DNA from: Arabidopsis thaliana
Lineage: Eukaryota > Streptophyta > Magnoliopsida > Brassicales > Brassicaceae
Direction of reading: 5' to 3'
Assembly (NCBI RefSeq): GCF_000001735.4
Contig: NC_003075.7
Coordinates: forward strand, 13,827,001-13,891,000
Length of the DNA stretch: 64,000 nucleotides
Shown here: positions 1 to 12,616 of the stretch, piece by piece
Layout: each line of letters starts with the position of its first letter
Position numbering within the stretch: the stretch's first letter is position 1
The notes under the pieces: model-generated
Told to the model about the DNA's origin: nothing
The model's database searches: none
The model's input: the letters and a program-made list of their open reading frames with translations, nothing else
Made by a program: the position numbers and the translations under genes

Positions 1-673
1 CTATGTCCCATGCCGTCCATTCCCTTATGAGTCTGTACATCTCCACATTGATAGCTCCCGGAGGATGACCCTTCAAAAACAAAACAACAAGACAAATGTC
101 ACTCACATGAATTTGCCATTAAAATTACAAGCGATCATGACACGACGAGAGAGAGAGCATAGTATCACTCACCGCCTTGTACTCTGCCTCTGGTCTTACA
201 TCAAGAATCACAAAGTTGTTTTCTTTTTGTAACCGTTGAGCTTCCTTCACGTCCACACTTCTCACCTACAACAACAACTAAAAGCTAAGCTCTATGTTCA
301 CATTTTGATCGAAAGTTTTAGTAAATTAGAGCCAATCATTGATTACCCTTTTCTCCAATAGAAGCTCTCTCTTCTGTCTCCAATCGACTTCAGCTAAACC
401 CTCCAAGAGACACAAACAGAAGAACGAGAGGTTAATCTAACCGAACTTTACCATTCACAAGATCGATACACAAGATCGCTCTCGCTCTACAAGTTGTATA
501 CCTGCAGGTTTGGCAGGTTTGGTTGAAGTGCATTGAATCTTAAGCGTTTTGTGACCGGAAACCATTGCTGCCGATCGAACTCCGGCAGAGAAAAGAGTGT
601 TTCCGGAGGATTTCAGACGCAAAGCCTGCGATGAAGATGGGTAAGGCGTGGCTATTGAAGTAAGTGAAGCCAT
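1..673 (-). CDS. STR14: Rhodanese-like protein, plastid (5' part only)
   Basis: Minus-strand gene running off the left edge. Coding exons read as 673-502, 393-347, 265-173 and 70-1 (continuing outside), all with GT-AG borders and one continuous frame. The first about 60 residues are rich in Ser, Thr and Ala and low in acidic residues, which fits a chloroplast transit peptide. Then follow AEVDWRQKRELLLEK and the start of a rhodanese fold (VRSVDVKEA, FVILDVRPEAEYKAG, HPPGAINV). The catalytic Cys loop lies outside the window, so activity cannot be judged. I recognise it as the At4g27700 rhodanese-like protein (sulfurtransferase 14). Rhodaneses move sulfane sulfur from thiosulfate or related donors to thiophilic acceptors; the substrate of this one is not visible here. 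The symbol is from memory. Confidence 0.85.
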
Positions 674-1519
674 CTCTTGATCGAAGCTGCTTCTGTTAAG
701 TTTCTGTTTTTTCAGATATTTTCTTGAAAATGAGAGAATTTAATTGCACGATAATGGAAGAAAGACGATGAAACTGCGACTTCTTTTCTTCTTGTTAGGA
801 AAAAATCTGAACATGTGGTGCTTATTTTATTTTCCCGATTTTCTATCTTTTGTATTCAAACGATCAAAAGTTGACACAACATAATCTTCTCTTATCTTCT
901 TTTCGACCAAAACATAAAATAAAATATTTCTCTTATCTTCTTTAGTTTTCTCATTGCGCCATTCTTGAGTTTTTGATTGGATCGCTTAGATTTGGTTAAC
1001 CTGGTTTTTACGTTTTCGGTTATACCGGTTTACCTCTTTTTGATTAATTTTCTTTCACAATTACAAAACCAATGGTCCCATACTCCCATTTGCTAGTTTA
1101 CCAATTTTTAAAACGGTAAGATTTAGTCGTACAAAAGCTGTTATTTTCAGTTTTTTTTACCGCCTTATCTTATTGTACTTTTTTTTTTCATCAATCTTAT
1201 TGTACTTCTTACTAATGGTTATCTCTCTATCTTTCATCTAAAAATATCTTACCCTTTAGTGAGCTCTTAAATTATGTTGTTCAATTTTCTTAACAACTTT
1301 AATTATGTTTTAGGTATTACCGATCACATCATTGTTCAATAGTAAATGTTATGTTGTTCCCTTTCGATCCAGAACTTGGTCGTGTACATTACTAAGATAC
1401 ATTTGTTTTTAACTATAACCAGATTTGCTTATCCAGATCGGAAAATATAAGTCAACTACTTGTGTTCTTGCTACCAAAAAAAAAGAAAAAAAAAAGAGCT
1501 ACTTGTGTTCCTTCTTTTA
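674..1519. other. Divergent intergenic region
   Basis: About 850 bp between the start codons of the rhodanese-like gene (leftward) and CYP709B3 (rightward). AT-rich, with T-runs near 1150 and 1180 and an A-run just before the P450 start. It must hold both 5' leaders and promoters. I see no ORF or mobile element. Confidence 0.6.
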
Positions 1520-3417
1520 ATGGAACTTATAAGCACAATCAATCTCTTAACAATCGTTCTTCTACTCTTCGTTGTTTCCAAGATATGGAAAGCTTGTTGG
1601 ATCCTCCTTTTGCGTCCATTGATGCTATCAAAAAGATTCAAGAAACAAGGAATCTCAGGACCAAAGTACAAAATCTTGTACGGAAACCTCAGCGAGATAA
1701 AGAAGATGAAGAAAGAAGCTGACCTTTGTGTTCTGGATCCCAATTCCAATGATATTTTCCCTCGTGTGTTTCCTCAGTATCACCAATGGATGTCTCAATA
1801 CGGTACCGTTTTCTATCCATCTTGTTTTTTTTTTCTTCTTTTCATAGATGAGGATTACTTAACACACACATAAGTTGTCTATGATATATTAGGAGATACA
1901 TTTCTATTCTGGACTGGAACAAAACCAACTATATACATCTCAAATCATGAGCTAGCGAAACAGGTCTTGTCGAGCAAGTTCGGTTTCACTATTATACCGG
2001 TGAAACGACCTGAGGTCTTCATACTTTTCGGTAAAGGACTTTCCTTTATCCAAGGTGATGATTGGATTCGCCATAGACGAATCTTGAACCCTGCTTTCTC
2101 CATGGATCGGCTCAAGGTCTTTTACTCTTAACTATATACTTCTCAGCTTGATTTGAAAAGAACTAATATATTGCTTGCTTAAAAATTGTCAGGCCATGAC
2201 ACAACCGATGGGAGATTGCACCTTACGGATATTTGAGGAGTGGAGAAAACAGAGAAGAAATGGTGAAGTGTTGATCAAGATTGAGATAAGCAAAGAGTTC
2301 CATAAACTGACCGCTGACATTATAGCAACTACTGCGTTTGGAAGTAGTTATGCCGAAGGAATCGAATTGTGTAGGTCACAAACAGAGCTTGAGAAGTATT
2401 ATATTAGTTCTCTCACTAACGTTTTCATCCCCGGAACTCAGTAAGTATAATAGTCACTTAGTCAGTACTCTTCTGCTACTCTCAGTTAATTCGTTTGGCT
2501 AAAATATTCTTGAGATTTGAAGATCGTTGTTTCTTGTGTTTCAAGATACCTTCCTACGCCTACCAACCTTAAACTATGGGAGCTCCATAAGAAAGTGAAG
2601 AACTCGATCAAAAGAATCATAGATTCAAGGCTAAAATCAAAATGTAAGACCTATGGCTATGGGGACGATCTTCTAGGGGTCATGTTGACTGCTGCGAAAT
2701 CTAACGAGTATGAGAGAAAGATGAGAATGGATGAGATCATAGAGGAATGCAAGAATTTCTACTATGCAGGGCAAGGAACTACTTCGATTCTATTGACATG
2801 GACTACGATGTTACTAAGCTTGCACCAAGGTTGGCAAGAGAAACTCAGAGAAGAGGTTTTTAATGAATGTGGTAAAGATAAAATCCCAGATACAGACACC
2901 TTCTCTAAACTCAAATTGGTAATGTTCATTTTCATTGTGTTACTTGCGGGTGAAGAAAAGGGTTTTCTTACACCTATTAATCTTGCAGATGAACATGGTG
3001 TTGATGGAGTCGCTTCGTCTGTACGGACCCGTGATTAAAATTTCCCGAGAGGCAACACAAGATATGAAGGTAGGACACTTGGAGATCCCAAAGGGCACAA
3101 GCATTATCATACCGTTACTGAAGATGCACAGAGACAAGGCCATATGGGGCGAAGACGCCGAACAATTCAATCCCTTGAGATTCGAAAACGGCATTTCTCA
3201 AGCCACCATTCACCCAAACGCTCTCCTCCCGTTCTCAATCGGACCAAGAGCTTGCATTGCCAAAAACTTTGCCATGGTCGAAGCCAAGACCGTTCTCACT
3301 ATGATCCTTCAACAGTTCCAGCTTAGCCTCTCCCCCGAGTATAAGCACACGCCAGTTGATCACTTCGATCTCTTCCCGCAATACGGCCTACCCGTAATGC
3401 TTCACCCTCTCGGATAG
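1520..3417 (+). CDS. CYP709B3: Cytochrome P450 CYP709B3
   Basis: Haem mono-oxygenase of the plant CYP72 clan, anchored in the ER by an N-terminal hydrophobic helix ([14 protein letters not shown]). Exons: 1520-1802, 1893-2116, 2193-2440, 2546-2918, 2989-3417; the joined frame is 518 aa. The start is the first ATG before the membrane helix. Visible P450 landmarks are the I-helix AGQGTTS, K-helix ESLR, the FNPLRF segment (PERF-like) and the haem loop [14 protein letters not shown] with its Cys ligand. Two positions differ from the usual consensus: the acidic residue of AGx(D/E)T is Gly, and the Gly two residues after the haem Cys is Ala. The family member is known, from memory, for ABA and salt-stress phenotypes in mutants; its substrate is not clear from sequence. 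Convergence on a normal exon structure argues it is functional. Confidence 0.93.
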
Positions 3418-4202
3418 TAGTTCTGAATGGTGAGGAAGAGAAAACCAAGAATCTCAACGGATATTTGGTCACGTTATGTTCTATATTTGGCCTTGGTCAC
3501 AAATAAAGTTCAGATGATATAATTCAATAGTGGATAAGTCAAATTCAAAGTGAAGTAAGGAATAAAAATCTGAACATGTGGTGGTTGTTTTAGTTTCTTG
3601 ATTTTCATAGTCGATTCTATCTAAATTTGATTATGCTTTTGAACAAAGTATTTCTCCCTAATTTAATAGTGGGAGGTCGACCATATTCCGAAGTATACAA
3701 CAGAACCTAGTGGATTAAAAACCAAATCACTCGTTGAAAATTTCGACTCTTTGGGTTGTTCCCACTTCCACTACAATTAAATCAAATACTAGGCGTACAA
3801 CTAAATCAACGGCATCAGCCCCATTCCTTCAACGTATGGGGTCCTCTGTGTGTCTGTCTCTCCACCGACACTCTCTTTATCGTTGATCACTCCAACGGAC
3901 CGTCAGGATAATGCCACGTATATTTCTTCTATTATCCTCTGCACTTAACACACGGTGGACTACGTACTCTCACGCTGCTTCAGATTCGTACATTGCGATT
4001 TGGAATGTTTATTATATACCCAAAGAGCAAAACTTTAGGTGGGCCTTAAACTAATTAATGGCATTTACGCGTCAGTGAGAGTGGAGTATATAACAATCTG
4101 AAGCTGAAGAAGAAGAATTGAGAGATAACAGAGAGATAGTTTCTTCTTCATCCAAAAGAATCCAATCTTTTCCTCAAAAGATAGTTTCTGGATCGAACGA
4201 CA
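3418..4202. other. Intergenic region: P450 3' end and MFS promoter
   Basis: About 785 bp. Contains the CYP709B3 3' end and the promoter and leader of the next gene. A TATA-like GAGTATATAA lies near 4085, about 115 bp before the ATG. An ACGT core (GCCACGTATA) sits near 3915. No ORF of note. Confidence 0.5.
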
Positions 4203-6521
4203 ATGGAGATTTTCTACTACTTGGTGTTTGGGGTTTTGGGTCTCGTCGTCGCGGCGTTGGAGCTTAGCAAGAACAACAAGGATCGAATCAACACTTCTTC
4301 AGCTTTCAATTCTTTCAAGAACAATTATCTCCTTGTCTATTCGCTCATGATGGGTACAATGGCCTTCCCTTCTCTCTTCATCTTTCCCTTTGTTTGTCTA
4401 GTTATGTCTGTCAAAACTTATTTATATCCTGTTTCGATCCGATCTGGTTGTTGGGAAGATGTTGTTAATTAGTGGGTTTGGTTGGAGATTTAGATCCTCT
4501 CTGATTTTCTTGCCAAGTTTTGTCTTTTATATAGAGTTCCATATCACACTAGAACTTTAGGATTTTCAATAAGAAGAAAATGTTACTACATTACTTTGAG
4601 TACGCGATTAGTAACTAAAGTTTCAAACTTTATAACATTAAAAGATCCGTCTGGACTTGCTAACTGACTGTTTTGTGATTGCAGCGGGTGATTGGTTGCA
4701 GGGTCCATATGTGTACTATCTTTATAGTACTTATGGATTTGGTAAAGGGGACATTGGACAGCTTTTCATTGCTGGTTTTGGTTCCTCTATGTTGTTTGGT
4801 ACCATCGTTGGGTCTCTAGCCGACAAACAGTGAGCATTCTCTCGTATGCTTTTAAGTAATATGGAAATCTTAACTCTTTTAGTAATGTTGCATAATGGTG
4901 TTCTGTATCAGGGGTCGTAAGAGGGCATGTGTTACCTATTGTATTACCTATATATTGAGCTGCATCACCAAGCATTCTCCTCAATATAAGGTTTTGATGG
5001 TAGGCCGTGTCTTGGGAGGCATTGCTACTTCCCTTCTGTTTTCGTCATTTGAATCATGGCTAGTTGCTGAGCACAATAAGGTAAAGAAAGGTTTATGCTG
5101 TATTAAGCTCTTAAGCTGCCATGTTTATTTATAAACTTAGTGTTTTTATTCGTGATGTATGCAGAGGGGCTTTGAGCAGCAATGGCTGTCTGTGACATTT
5201 TCAAAGGCAGTGTTTTTTGGCAACGGTCTCGTTGCAATTATCGCTGGATTGTTTGGGAACCTGCTTGTTGATACCTTCTCTCTTGGGCCTGTTGCGCCAT
5301 TTGACGCTGCTGCATGCTTTCTTACTATTGGAATGGCTGTCATTCTATCATCATGGACAGAAAACTATGGAGATCCATCAGAAAACAAGGACTTGCTTAC
5401 CCAGTTCAGAGGTGCTGCAGTGGCCATTGCCTCTGGTGAGTAGAAAATCTTGTTGCCCCTTTTAGATTTTACTTCCTGTTTTGCTTCTCTGTCTATTGTG
5501 ATGGTTCTGTGTTTTGTTTCTCATTGTCCTCATTGAAGAATGTATGATGGTAACAAAATTTTTGTATCTTTTATCAGATGAGAAGATAGCACTATTGGGT
5601 GCTATCCAGTCGCTCTTTGAAGGATCTATGTATACTTTTGTATTCCTCTGGACTCCTGCTCTAAGTCCGAACGATGAGGAGATTCCCCATGGTTTCATTT
5701 TTGCAACATTTATGCTAGCTTCGATGCTAGGCAGTTCCCTTGCATCTCGTCTGTTGTCTCGTTCAACTCCCAAAGTAGAGAGCTACATGCAGATTGTTTT
5801 CCTAGTTTCCGGTGCTGCACTATTGCTTCCAATATTAATGACTGTAAGTTAAATAAAGCTTCTTGTGAATCCTACTTTGCGTGCTTTGGTACTGACTTTA
5901 CTTTAATTCTGTGAGTGATTAATTGTTTGCAACCGGATGTGTGACTCAGTTGTTCATAGCACCTTCCAAGGTGAAAGGTGGAGGAATCTCTTTCTCGGGT
6001 TGCTTTCAGCTCCTTGGGTTCTGTATATTCGAGGCGTGTGTAGGACTGTTTTGGCCATCCATAATGAAGATGAGATCCCAATACATCCCAGAAGAAGCCA
6101 GAAGCACAATAATGAACTTTTTCCGCATTCCTCTGAATATCTTTGTCTGCGTTGTATTGTACAATGTAAGTCCCCCCAACATTCTTTTTCTGCACCATAG
6201 TAGCTGAGATTTCGTGTCCCATGTCTCTGTGTTGTGGTACTGACTAGTTTTATGTGCTCTGAAGGTAAATGCATTCCCTATCACGGTCATGTTTGGAATG
6301 TGCTCGATCTTCCTCTTTGTTGCAAGTCTCCTACAAAGGCGGCTCATGATGATTGTTGACAAACCAAGTATGTTGTCTCTATGTCCATTTGGCTCAGGGT
6401 TATCTATTTGCTCTAGCACGCTTTCCGCTGACGATAAGTATATCTCTATGTTTTTGCAGAAACAAATGACTGGACACCCCTTGAAGAAAGAAACACAGAA
6501 GAAGATCCCCTCAACATATGA
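4203..6521 (+). CDS. Major facilitator superfamily protein, MOT2/MFSD5-like
   Basis: Eight coding exons: 4203-4353, 4685-4829, 4912-5080, 5165-5435, 5578-5843, 5950-6165, 6265-6367, 6460-6521. Together they encode 460 aa without a stop. The protein is hydrophobic with about 12 predicted membrane spans. It carries the MFS loop 2-3 signature region (GSLADKQGRKRACV) and AGDWLQGPYVYYLY. The tail is short and acidic (EERNTEEDPLNI). I recognise At4g27720, a member of the eukaryotic MFSD5/MOT2 group; the algal homologue MOT2 carries molybdate, so molybdate transport is plausible but not shown for this gene by the sequence. Several donor sites lie a few bases before in-frame extensions, so intron retention would give truncated products. 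Confidence 0.9.
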
Positions 6522-7023
6522 TGAATTAACTATACATATGCACATTCTGGATTCAGTAATGGAGACAGATAGAAGAAGAGGACTTTAAGGTATATGGTAT
6601 ATAGAACGCAACAATGCATACAAAGAGATCATAGCGTTGTAAGACTCGATGCAGTAGTTCGATTGTTTAATTTTTCTTGGCTATATTTTTGAATATGTTA
6701 AATTCAAAGACAAGTATAAGTTTTATGCAATCAATGTGTTATTCTTTCTTTCTATGCAACCTCTACCATCCTCACCATAATTAGCCAGCTTTTAAGAGGC
6801 AAAACATCTTTCTGAAGCATGCATTAAAATCATTTTAAGGAACCACATATAGAATCACTAGCATTTGTGTTCAGTCAAAGAACAGGATAGTACCTAGTTT
6901 TAAAGCTATCACAAAAGATATAGTTCTTGGAGAGTAAAGACATTTCCGAGAATTACAATTATCAGTTTGCTGTGTGTTCTGTACAAAGCACTTGGTATAT
7001 GCTTTTGTCTCATGACTCATGAG
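6522..7023. other. Convergent 3' ends
   Basis: About 500 bp between the tail-to-tail MFS gene and OPT6. AT-rich, holds both 3' UTRs. No coding signal seen. Confidence 0.5.
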
Positions 7024-9468
7024 CTAGAAGACGGGACAGCCTTTGACGACAACACCTTTAGCAGTTGGACAAGAAGCTAAGGGACATGTATCTCGGTCGC
7101 CGGAATTTCCCCACCACTGCACTTCAATTCCTTTTCGTCCGAGTGCTAGAAACAGAAGTATGGTCATAAAAGCAGAGCCAGCATCTAAACCACCAGACAA
7201 CACATAGTTATACTTGGTCCACCACACTCTTCTGTACTTGAAGATGAAGTGGCCAAAGATGAATGCGACGATGAGCCAACTAGTGAAGTTAACTGCTGTT
7301 GCTGGTGGCATCATTGCGGTGGCTCCCACAAGGACAGGGATATGAATCTTGGCGATCCATGTCTGAGCCGGAAACATCTTTGTGGCTAGCCAAACTAAGA
7401 GTGGAGCTATGGCTCCAACGAGGAAGAACCAGTTGACATTTGAGTATTCTCCAAGGTCTCCAAACACCCTGCGTGGTCCCACTAGTCCCCAAATCACAGA
7501 GGCGTCAAAGAAAACGCGGTCCATGGGACAAGTCCATTGGCTGTCTGAAGGAAGCAAGGATGTATCACAAAGATGAGGAATCTCTTCCATTAACCACCAG
7601 GCTGTTCCTGTGTACACAACCACCGCCACAAGTGTCCCAGCCACCTGCACTTGTTACAGTTTGATTAGCTATGTTTTAGTTTTATTGACATCTGTCTCAA
7701 GACCAATTGATAACATGCATACCTGAGCCATGAACATGGATCTAGGCGGGATCTTCATGTAATGACCAAGCTTGAAGTCGGAAATGAAAGTTAGCGCTTG
7801 AGTCATACTAATGTATCCATAGACCTTGAAACACATGTTTGCAACAGGACGTTCCGGGTAGATATACCCGATAACATACTCTGTTATGATATTCAATCCC
7901 GGTGCCTGATTAGTGGTGGCAGCTATGACACCGATCAAAGGAGTGAAACTGATGGCAATGGCACAAGCAAGTAACACTCCCCACCAAGGAAGCTGCACAG
8001 TAGCGTTGTAGTGCACGGAGATGAACATGATAAGCGCGATATTCAGTAAAAGGATTACCAAAAACCACCACAATGGAACTTCCCTGTAGTTTTTCTTCAT
8101 GATTCTCGTGTGTATATCCATTTTCTTATTCTTCTGAAACGCCCCTCTTGTCTGCTTCCACAAGTCACTGTATAGACATAAAGATTAGTCTGAGTTTGGG
8201 ACCAAGATACAAAAAGAAGTGTTGGTAAACATCATTGAATATATGTACCTTCCGTTGAAGACTAAAACATGGACAATGGTGGCAGACAATGTAGCAAACC
8301 CGAGACCATAAGTAACAGCAAAGAAGGTGCTCATATTGATGGACCCGGTCCTAGAGTAAACCACACGGTCAAGATGGAATTTGCTATCAATAATGCTCAA
8401 AACATCATAACGTGAGCCATTCCCCATGAAGAGCTGACTAGAGAAGATAGGGAAGGTCTTGGCATCATAAATGTTAAGCCAGTAACAAACAGGCGTGACG
8501 ATATACATAACCAGCACGAAACCAATGGCTACATTGACGGAAGCGAACAAAGGACTAGCTAAAGGGCTTCCAAGATAAGCACTAATAGTGACCCAATCAA
8601 AACCAATGGAACCAATGCCAAGACCATGTTCACCTGAACCGAGTTGGTTTACCAGAATTGATTTGGGATTGAGCCAACAGACCCATGAGATTGATGTTAA
8701 CATGGTGAAAAGATAACCAGGAAAGATGTAGTAAGCAAAGCTAGCTACGAGGACGATTAAGAAGAATTGAGTTCTACTCATGCCTCCTCTTGATTTCTTT
8801 TCTTTCTCGTGTAACGCACCAAAGAGAGAGACTTGAACAAGATTGCTTGGCCACCACATTTCACCAGGCTCAACAAGGTGTTTCCTGAAGAGACCAGCCC
8901 AACCAAATCCAAGAATCTAAACACAAGAAACGATTTCAAGGTTCAATAAACTGCAAAACAAGAAACAGAGGATAAAGTGAAGTGAGAGTACCTGAGTGGT
9001 GATCATGACGAGAAATGCAGGGAGGAAAGGAAGAGAACGTTTGTAGTAAAGCTTAATAGCACTAAGTATGTGAGTAGCGTAAACAGAGCCGGCGCCGGAA
9101 TTTGCAAAGATAGTTATCAGAACATGTTCCTTGACGTTGAAGGCACCCGGGTTTAAGGTAAACTGAAACCTCGTACCTTCCAAGAATCTTTTTGTCGGAA
9201 GCACTCTCGCCATGAGATGACCAAGCGGCACGACGGCGATCTGAGCGGAGATTCCGGTGATACTCAACGGCATCGTTCTGTACCAGAAAAACTGGTTGAT
9301 AAAGGAGAGTACAATGCACGCGCCTATACCAAGAACCCACATCCGAAATGTTAAAACCGGTAAAGTTGAATCGTCGGTCTTGGGTACAGTGAGCTCTACC
9401 TCCGGTACAACGCACCGGTCATCATCATCATCCATAACCGGCGTGAACTCTGTTGCTATCTCTCCCAT
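7024..9468 (-). CDS. OPT6: Oligopeptide transporter OPT6
   Basis: Minus strand; exons 9468-8992, 8916-8249, 8167-7723, 7644-7024 give 736 aa, the length I remember for OPT6. The first 35 residues are acidic and cytosolic (DDDDD run), followed by many hydrophobic segments. The two OPT-family signatures are present: NPG in [13 protein letters not shown] and KIPPR in MKIPPRSMF. The C-terminus has a Cys pair (DTCPLASCP). OPT proteins are proton-coupled carriers of tetra- and pentapeptides, glutathione and metal chelates at the plasma membrane. OPT6 has been linked to glutathione and peptide uptake in vascular tissue and ovules; substrate cannot be read from sequence. Convergent with the MFS gene; its 5' side faces a 2.6-kb gap. 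Confidence 0.95.
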
Positions 9469-12147
9469 CGTTTTAGAAGAGTGAGTGTTCCGTTCTTTGG
9501 GGGATGAATCTTTTTTTATATGTAAGATCTTGATTGATACTCTATCGCAATTATTGAATTTTGATGTTTATATCCATTAAGGAAGTCTGTCTTTTTCCAC
9601 TAATATTTATACTATTTTCTCACTCGCATGTTATTACTGAAATAATAAAAATATACATGGCTTGTAATGTTTGAATTTTTTGTAGAAGAAAGAGAATAAA
9701 TCAGAGTGGAAAACGACAAGTGATGGCCGATGGGTCAAGTGTGTAGGAGGGAAAAAACAGCTAAGACGATACATAGTTTTGTAATTTCAAAATTAGACAA
9801 AGGAAGCCAACAAAAAAAGAGTCAGATTATTATTAATAGATTAATATACAGAAGCATAAGATATATATGAAACGTCGAAAAAGAAAACAATTGGTTTTAC
9901 TTGTTTTCACTCGAGAGTATAAAAATAATAATGCATCTGGTTGTAATGGGTAACGGAGTTCACGGCACAAATGTGGTGTATATTAAATATTATTCAATAT
10001 TTAAAGGTGTTAAATTCGAATACTGATATAACAACGGTTCAATCACATTCCATTAGATTATTTATGTGTTCTAACTTCTAGTCAACGAAACCAATATGAT
10101 TATGAATTTGTCATCAATGGTGAAGAATCTAAATAGACTGAAATAAATATTTTGGTGATCATTGCCATTCCAGCTGTACACAAATTTATTGTCACCGAAA
10201 ACCTTGTATGTATCTAACTAGACCGTTAATGATATGTAATTAGCAATATATACATTGAATAATTGATTTTAGCAAGTGTCAATGAAACTTTTATTCTAAC
10301 GGTAATAACAAGCAATAACCTTATGGTCAACTTTGGTTAGAGATCACATCAAAACTGTATAAATACATAAGTCGGATATTAATTCAAAACAAAGACTTTT
10401 GGGTCAGTATGAGTATTTCGTCGTCTTCTAATTTATAAATGGATCGGAACACCCAAATTATTATCGGGAAAAACGTACGGCAACTTGTTTATAGAATTCA
10501 AGTTGCTACTAAATCATGCGCCACTTGATATATTTGCAGTCGCAGGTCCACTCTTCCTAGTTTAGTACCCCATCTAGGCACATATATCGAAATAGTTTAA
10601 TAAATTGAATCAAATACTGAATTGTTACTGATATATATACTCTGTATGTTTCTCGAAAATACTTAAATTTGGTGTCATGGAGTTGATAAATTTCTGTAAG
10701 AAATTGAACGTCTACAGTTCTTATGGTTTAGGGTTTCTAAGATGGATCCAAAAAAATGCAGGAACCGAACTATATACGGCTTTTGAGAACTTAGGTTATC
10801 CTTTAGACGTGACTTTCAAATAAGTATGTCGATGATTTGATAAGACATGTCGTTTTATGATATGTAGGGACAGGGAAATAAAAGCACAATGTGAATTAAG
10901 ACTTTAGATTCAAAAAGATGCTTCATGCTTGTAGAAATGATGACGATTGCGACTTGGGACAATGGACAAGTGCTATGTCATTACATATACTGATACACCT
11001 AACCTAATGACCAAATAAGGACTCTTTACACGGGTTAACTAAACAAATATATCCCAACTAACATTTCCAACAAAATAAGCCGATAAATGTAACATGTACC
11101 GAACAAAACATTATTAATCATCGTAACTTTTTTTTAGGTTTGAATTAATCATTATAATTTAAAACCCTAAAACCAACTTATAAGAACCATAATTGATCAG
11201 AATCCAGTTTAAGTAAATAACATAGAAAATTTTGAGTCAGATAAAAAAGAGGAAATTGTATGGTTAGCAACATTTACATTTTACAGAATATGGATATGGT
11301 AAATGAGAAGTGTGTGGATCACAAGAAGTGAATGTGCTTTTTCTGCTTTTTAAAGGATGAATATGAAAACGAGGCTACCCTCGTTATTTTATTTAATGTG
11401 ACCACTGTTTAGCTGGAAATCACTTGGAGACGACTTTAAAGTAGGCTCCAAAATCTAAAGCTAGACACCAGACAAAAGACTTTCTATATTGTTTGTCTTA
11501 AGATAATTCTAAAAATATCAGCATCGTTACTTTATTGAATGAATACTTATAAGAATTGACAGTGAAAATGAAACTAGTGTTGAAAAGAGATGTTTGGTCA
11601 TTAAAATCAAACACCGACCTTAAACTAAAAAAGAATATCACTTCATCGGCTCCTCCTTTTTTCACAACTTATATACAATATACACACACACAAACTGAGA
11701 ATTAGAATGTACATGTGAATGGGCTGGTGCAGTAAATGCATTATTACGTGTTAATGTACATGTGAATGGGCTGGTAGCAGTAAACGCATAATCTCAAAAC
11801 CACCGGTCACCGATGCGTGTGCAAGTCTCAGTCAGAACGTGATTGGACCAAGTCTCGGTGTATAAAGACACACAGTCCATCACCGCTAAATAATGACCAC
11901 ACGGATGGGCCCATCAATATATCAAATTTGTGGGTCTTTTAATCTTGTTTCACAAGTGAATTATTCAAATGGGCCTTTATTTATACACCATAAATGGCCC
12001 ATTAGTCCAACAACATACAATAATGCAAGTGGTCGGGGTCAACGCACTAGAAATTCCACAAGAACTAAACGATAAGAACAAATAATCTTCATAGTCTCTC
12101 ATCCAATCTTACAAACTTTCTGATTTCCTTTCTACATTCATCGACCA
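9469..12147. other. Long intergenic region, divergent promoters
   Basis: About 2.7 kb between OPT6 (leftward) and the first Yippee gene (rightward). Strongly AT-rich with no supported ORF. A 47-bp direct repeat at 11706-11792 and a TATA-like GTGTATAAAG near 11858 lie on the Yippee side. I see no transposon ends. Confidence 0.5.
11706..11792. repeat. Tandem direct repeat, 47-bp period
   Basis: Two copies in tandem, starting at 11706 and 11753, each beginning AATGTACATGTGAATGGGCT and continuing GGT(A)GCAGTAAA(T/C)GCAT. They lie about 350-440 bp before the first Yippee ATG, upstream of the TATA-like site, so they duplicate promoter sequence. The few differences suggest a fairly recent duplication. 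Confidence 0.75.
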
Positions 12148-12616
12148 ATGGCAGCAAACAAAACTCTTCCTACGTATTTTTGCAGAAACTGCGAGAATCC
12201 ACTAGCTCTCGGTGAAGATCTCATCTCCAAAAAATTTGTGGTAACAAAAAAAAAAAACTAAAGAATGTTATAGCTTTACCAAAAAAAATCACTTTTTCAT
12301 TTCTTATCGGATGATTTTCTAGAGATGATCAAGTCTCTTCATAATCTCCATTGGTTATAAAATGCAAAATGTTTTTGAATATGGATTATAGGGAGCTTCA
12401 GGGCCAGCGTTTATGTTTTCACACGCGATGAACGTGGTGGTTGGACCGAAGATTGGGAGGAAACTGATAACCGGATCGTATGTAGTGGCAGATGTGATGT
12501 GCAGTAAGTGTGGTGAGACGTTGGGTTGGAAATATGTTGAGACATTCGATCTTAAACAGAGGTATAAAGAAGGCATGTTTGTCATCGAGAAGCTCAAGTT
12601 GACCAAAAGATATTGA
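12148..12616 (+). CDS. Yippee-like zinc-binding protein, copy 1
   Basis: Two exons, 12148-12240 and 12392-12616, encoding 105 aa. The Yippee fold is a single zinc-binding beta domain built on two CxxC pairs; here they are CRNC (about residues 12-15) and CSKC (about 69-72), followed by the signature LGWKY. SHAMNVVVGPK and ITGSYVVADV are also typical. I recognise At4g27740. Plant Yippee proteins are poorly characterised; animal relatives associate with ubiquitin ligase (CTLH/GID) components. It lies about 0.9 kb before a second Yippee gene with an intron at the matching position, indicating tandem duplication. Confidence 0.92.

Noticed and set aside
1460-1519. In-frame extension upstream of the CYP709B3 ATG
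   Set aside because: Begins with TTG and runs through a poly-Lys stretch; the ATG at 1520 gives the family's normal anchor and the expected 518 aa.
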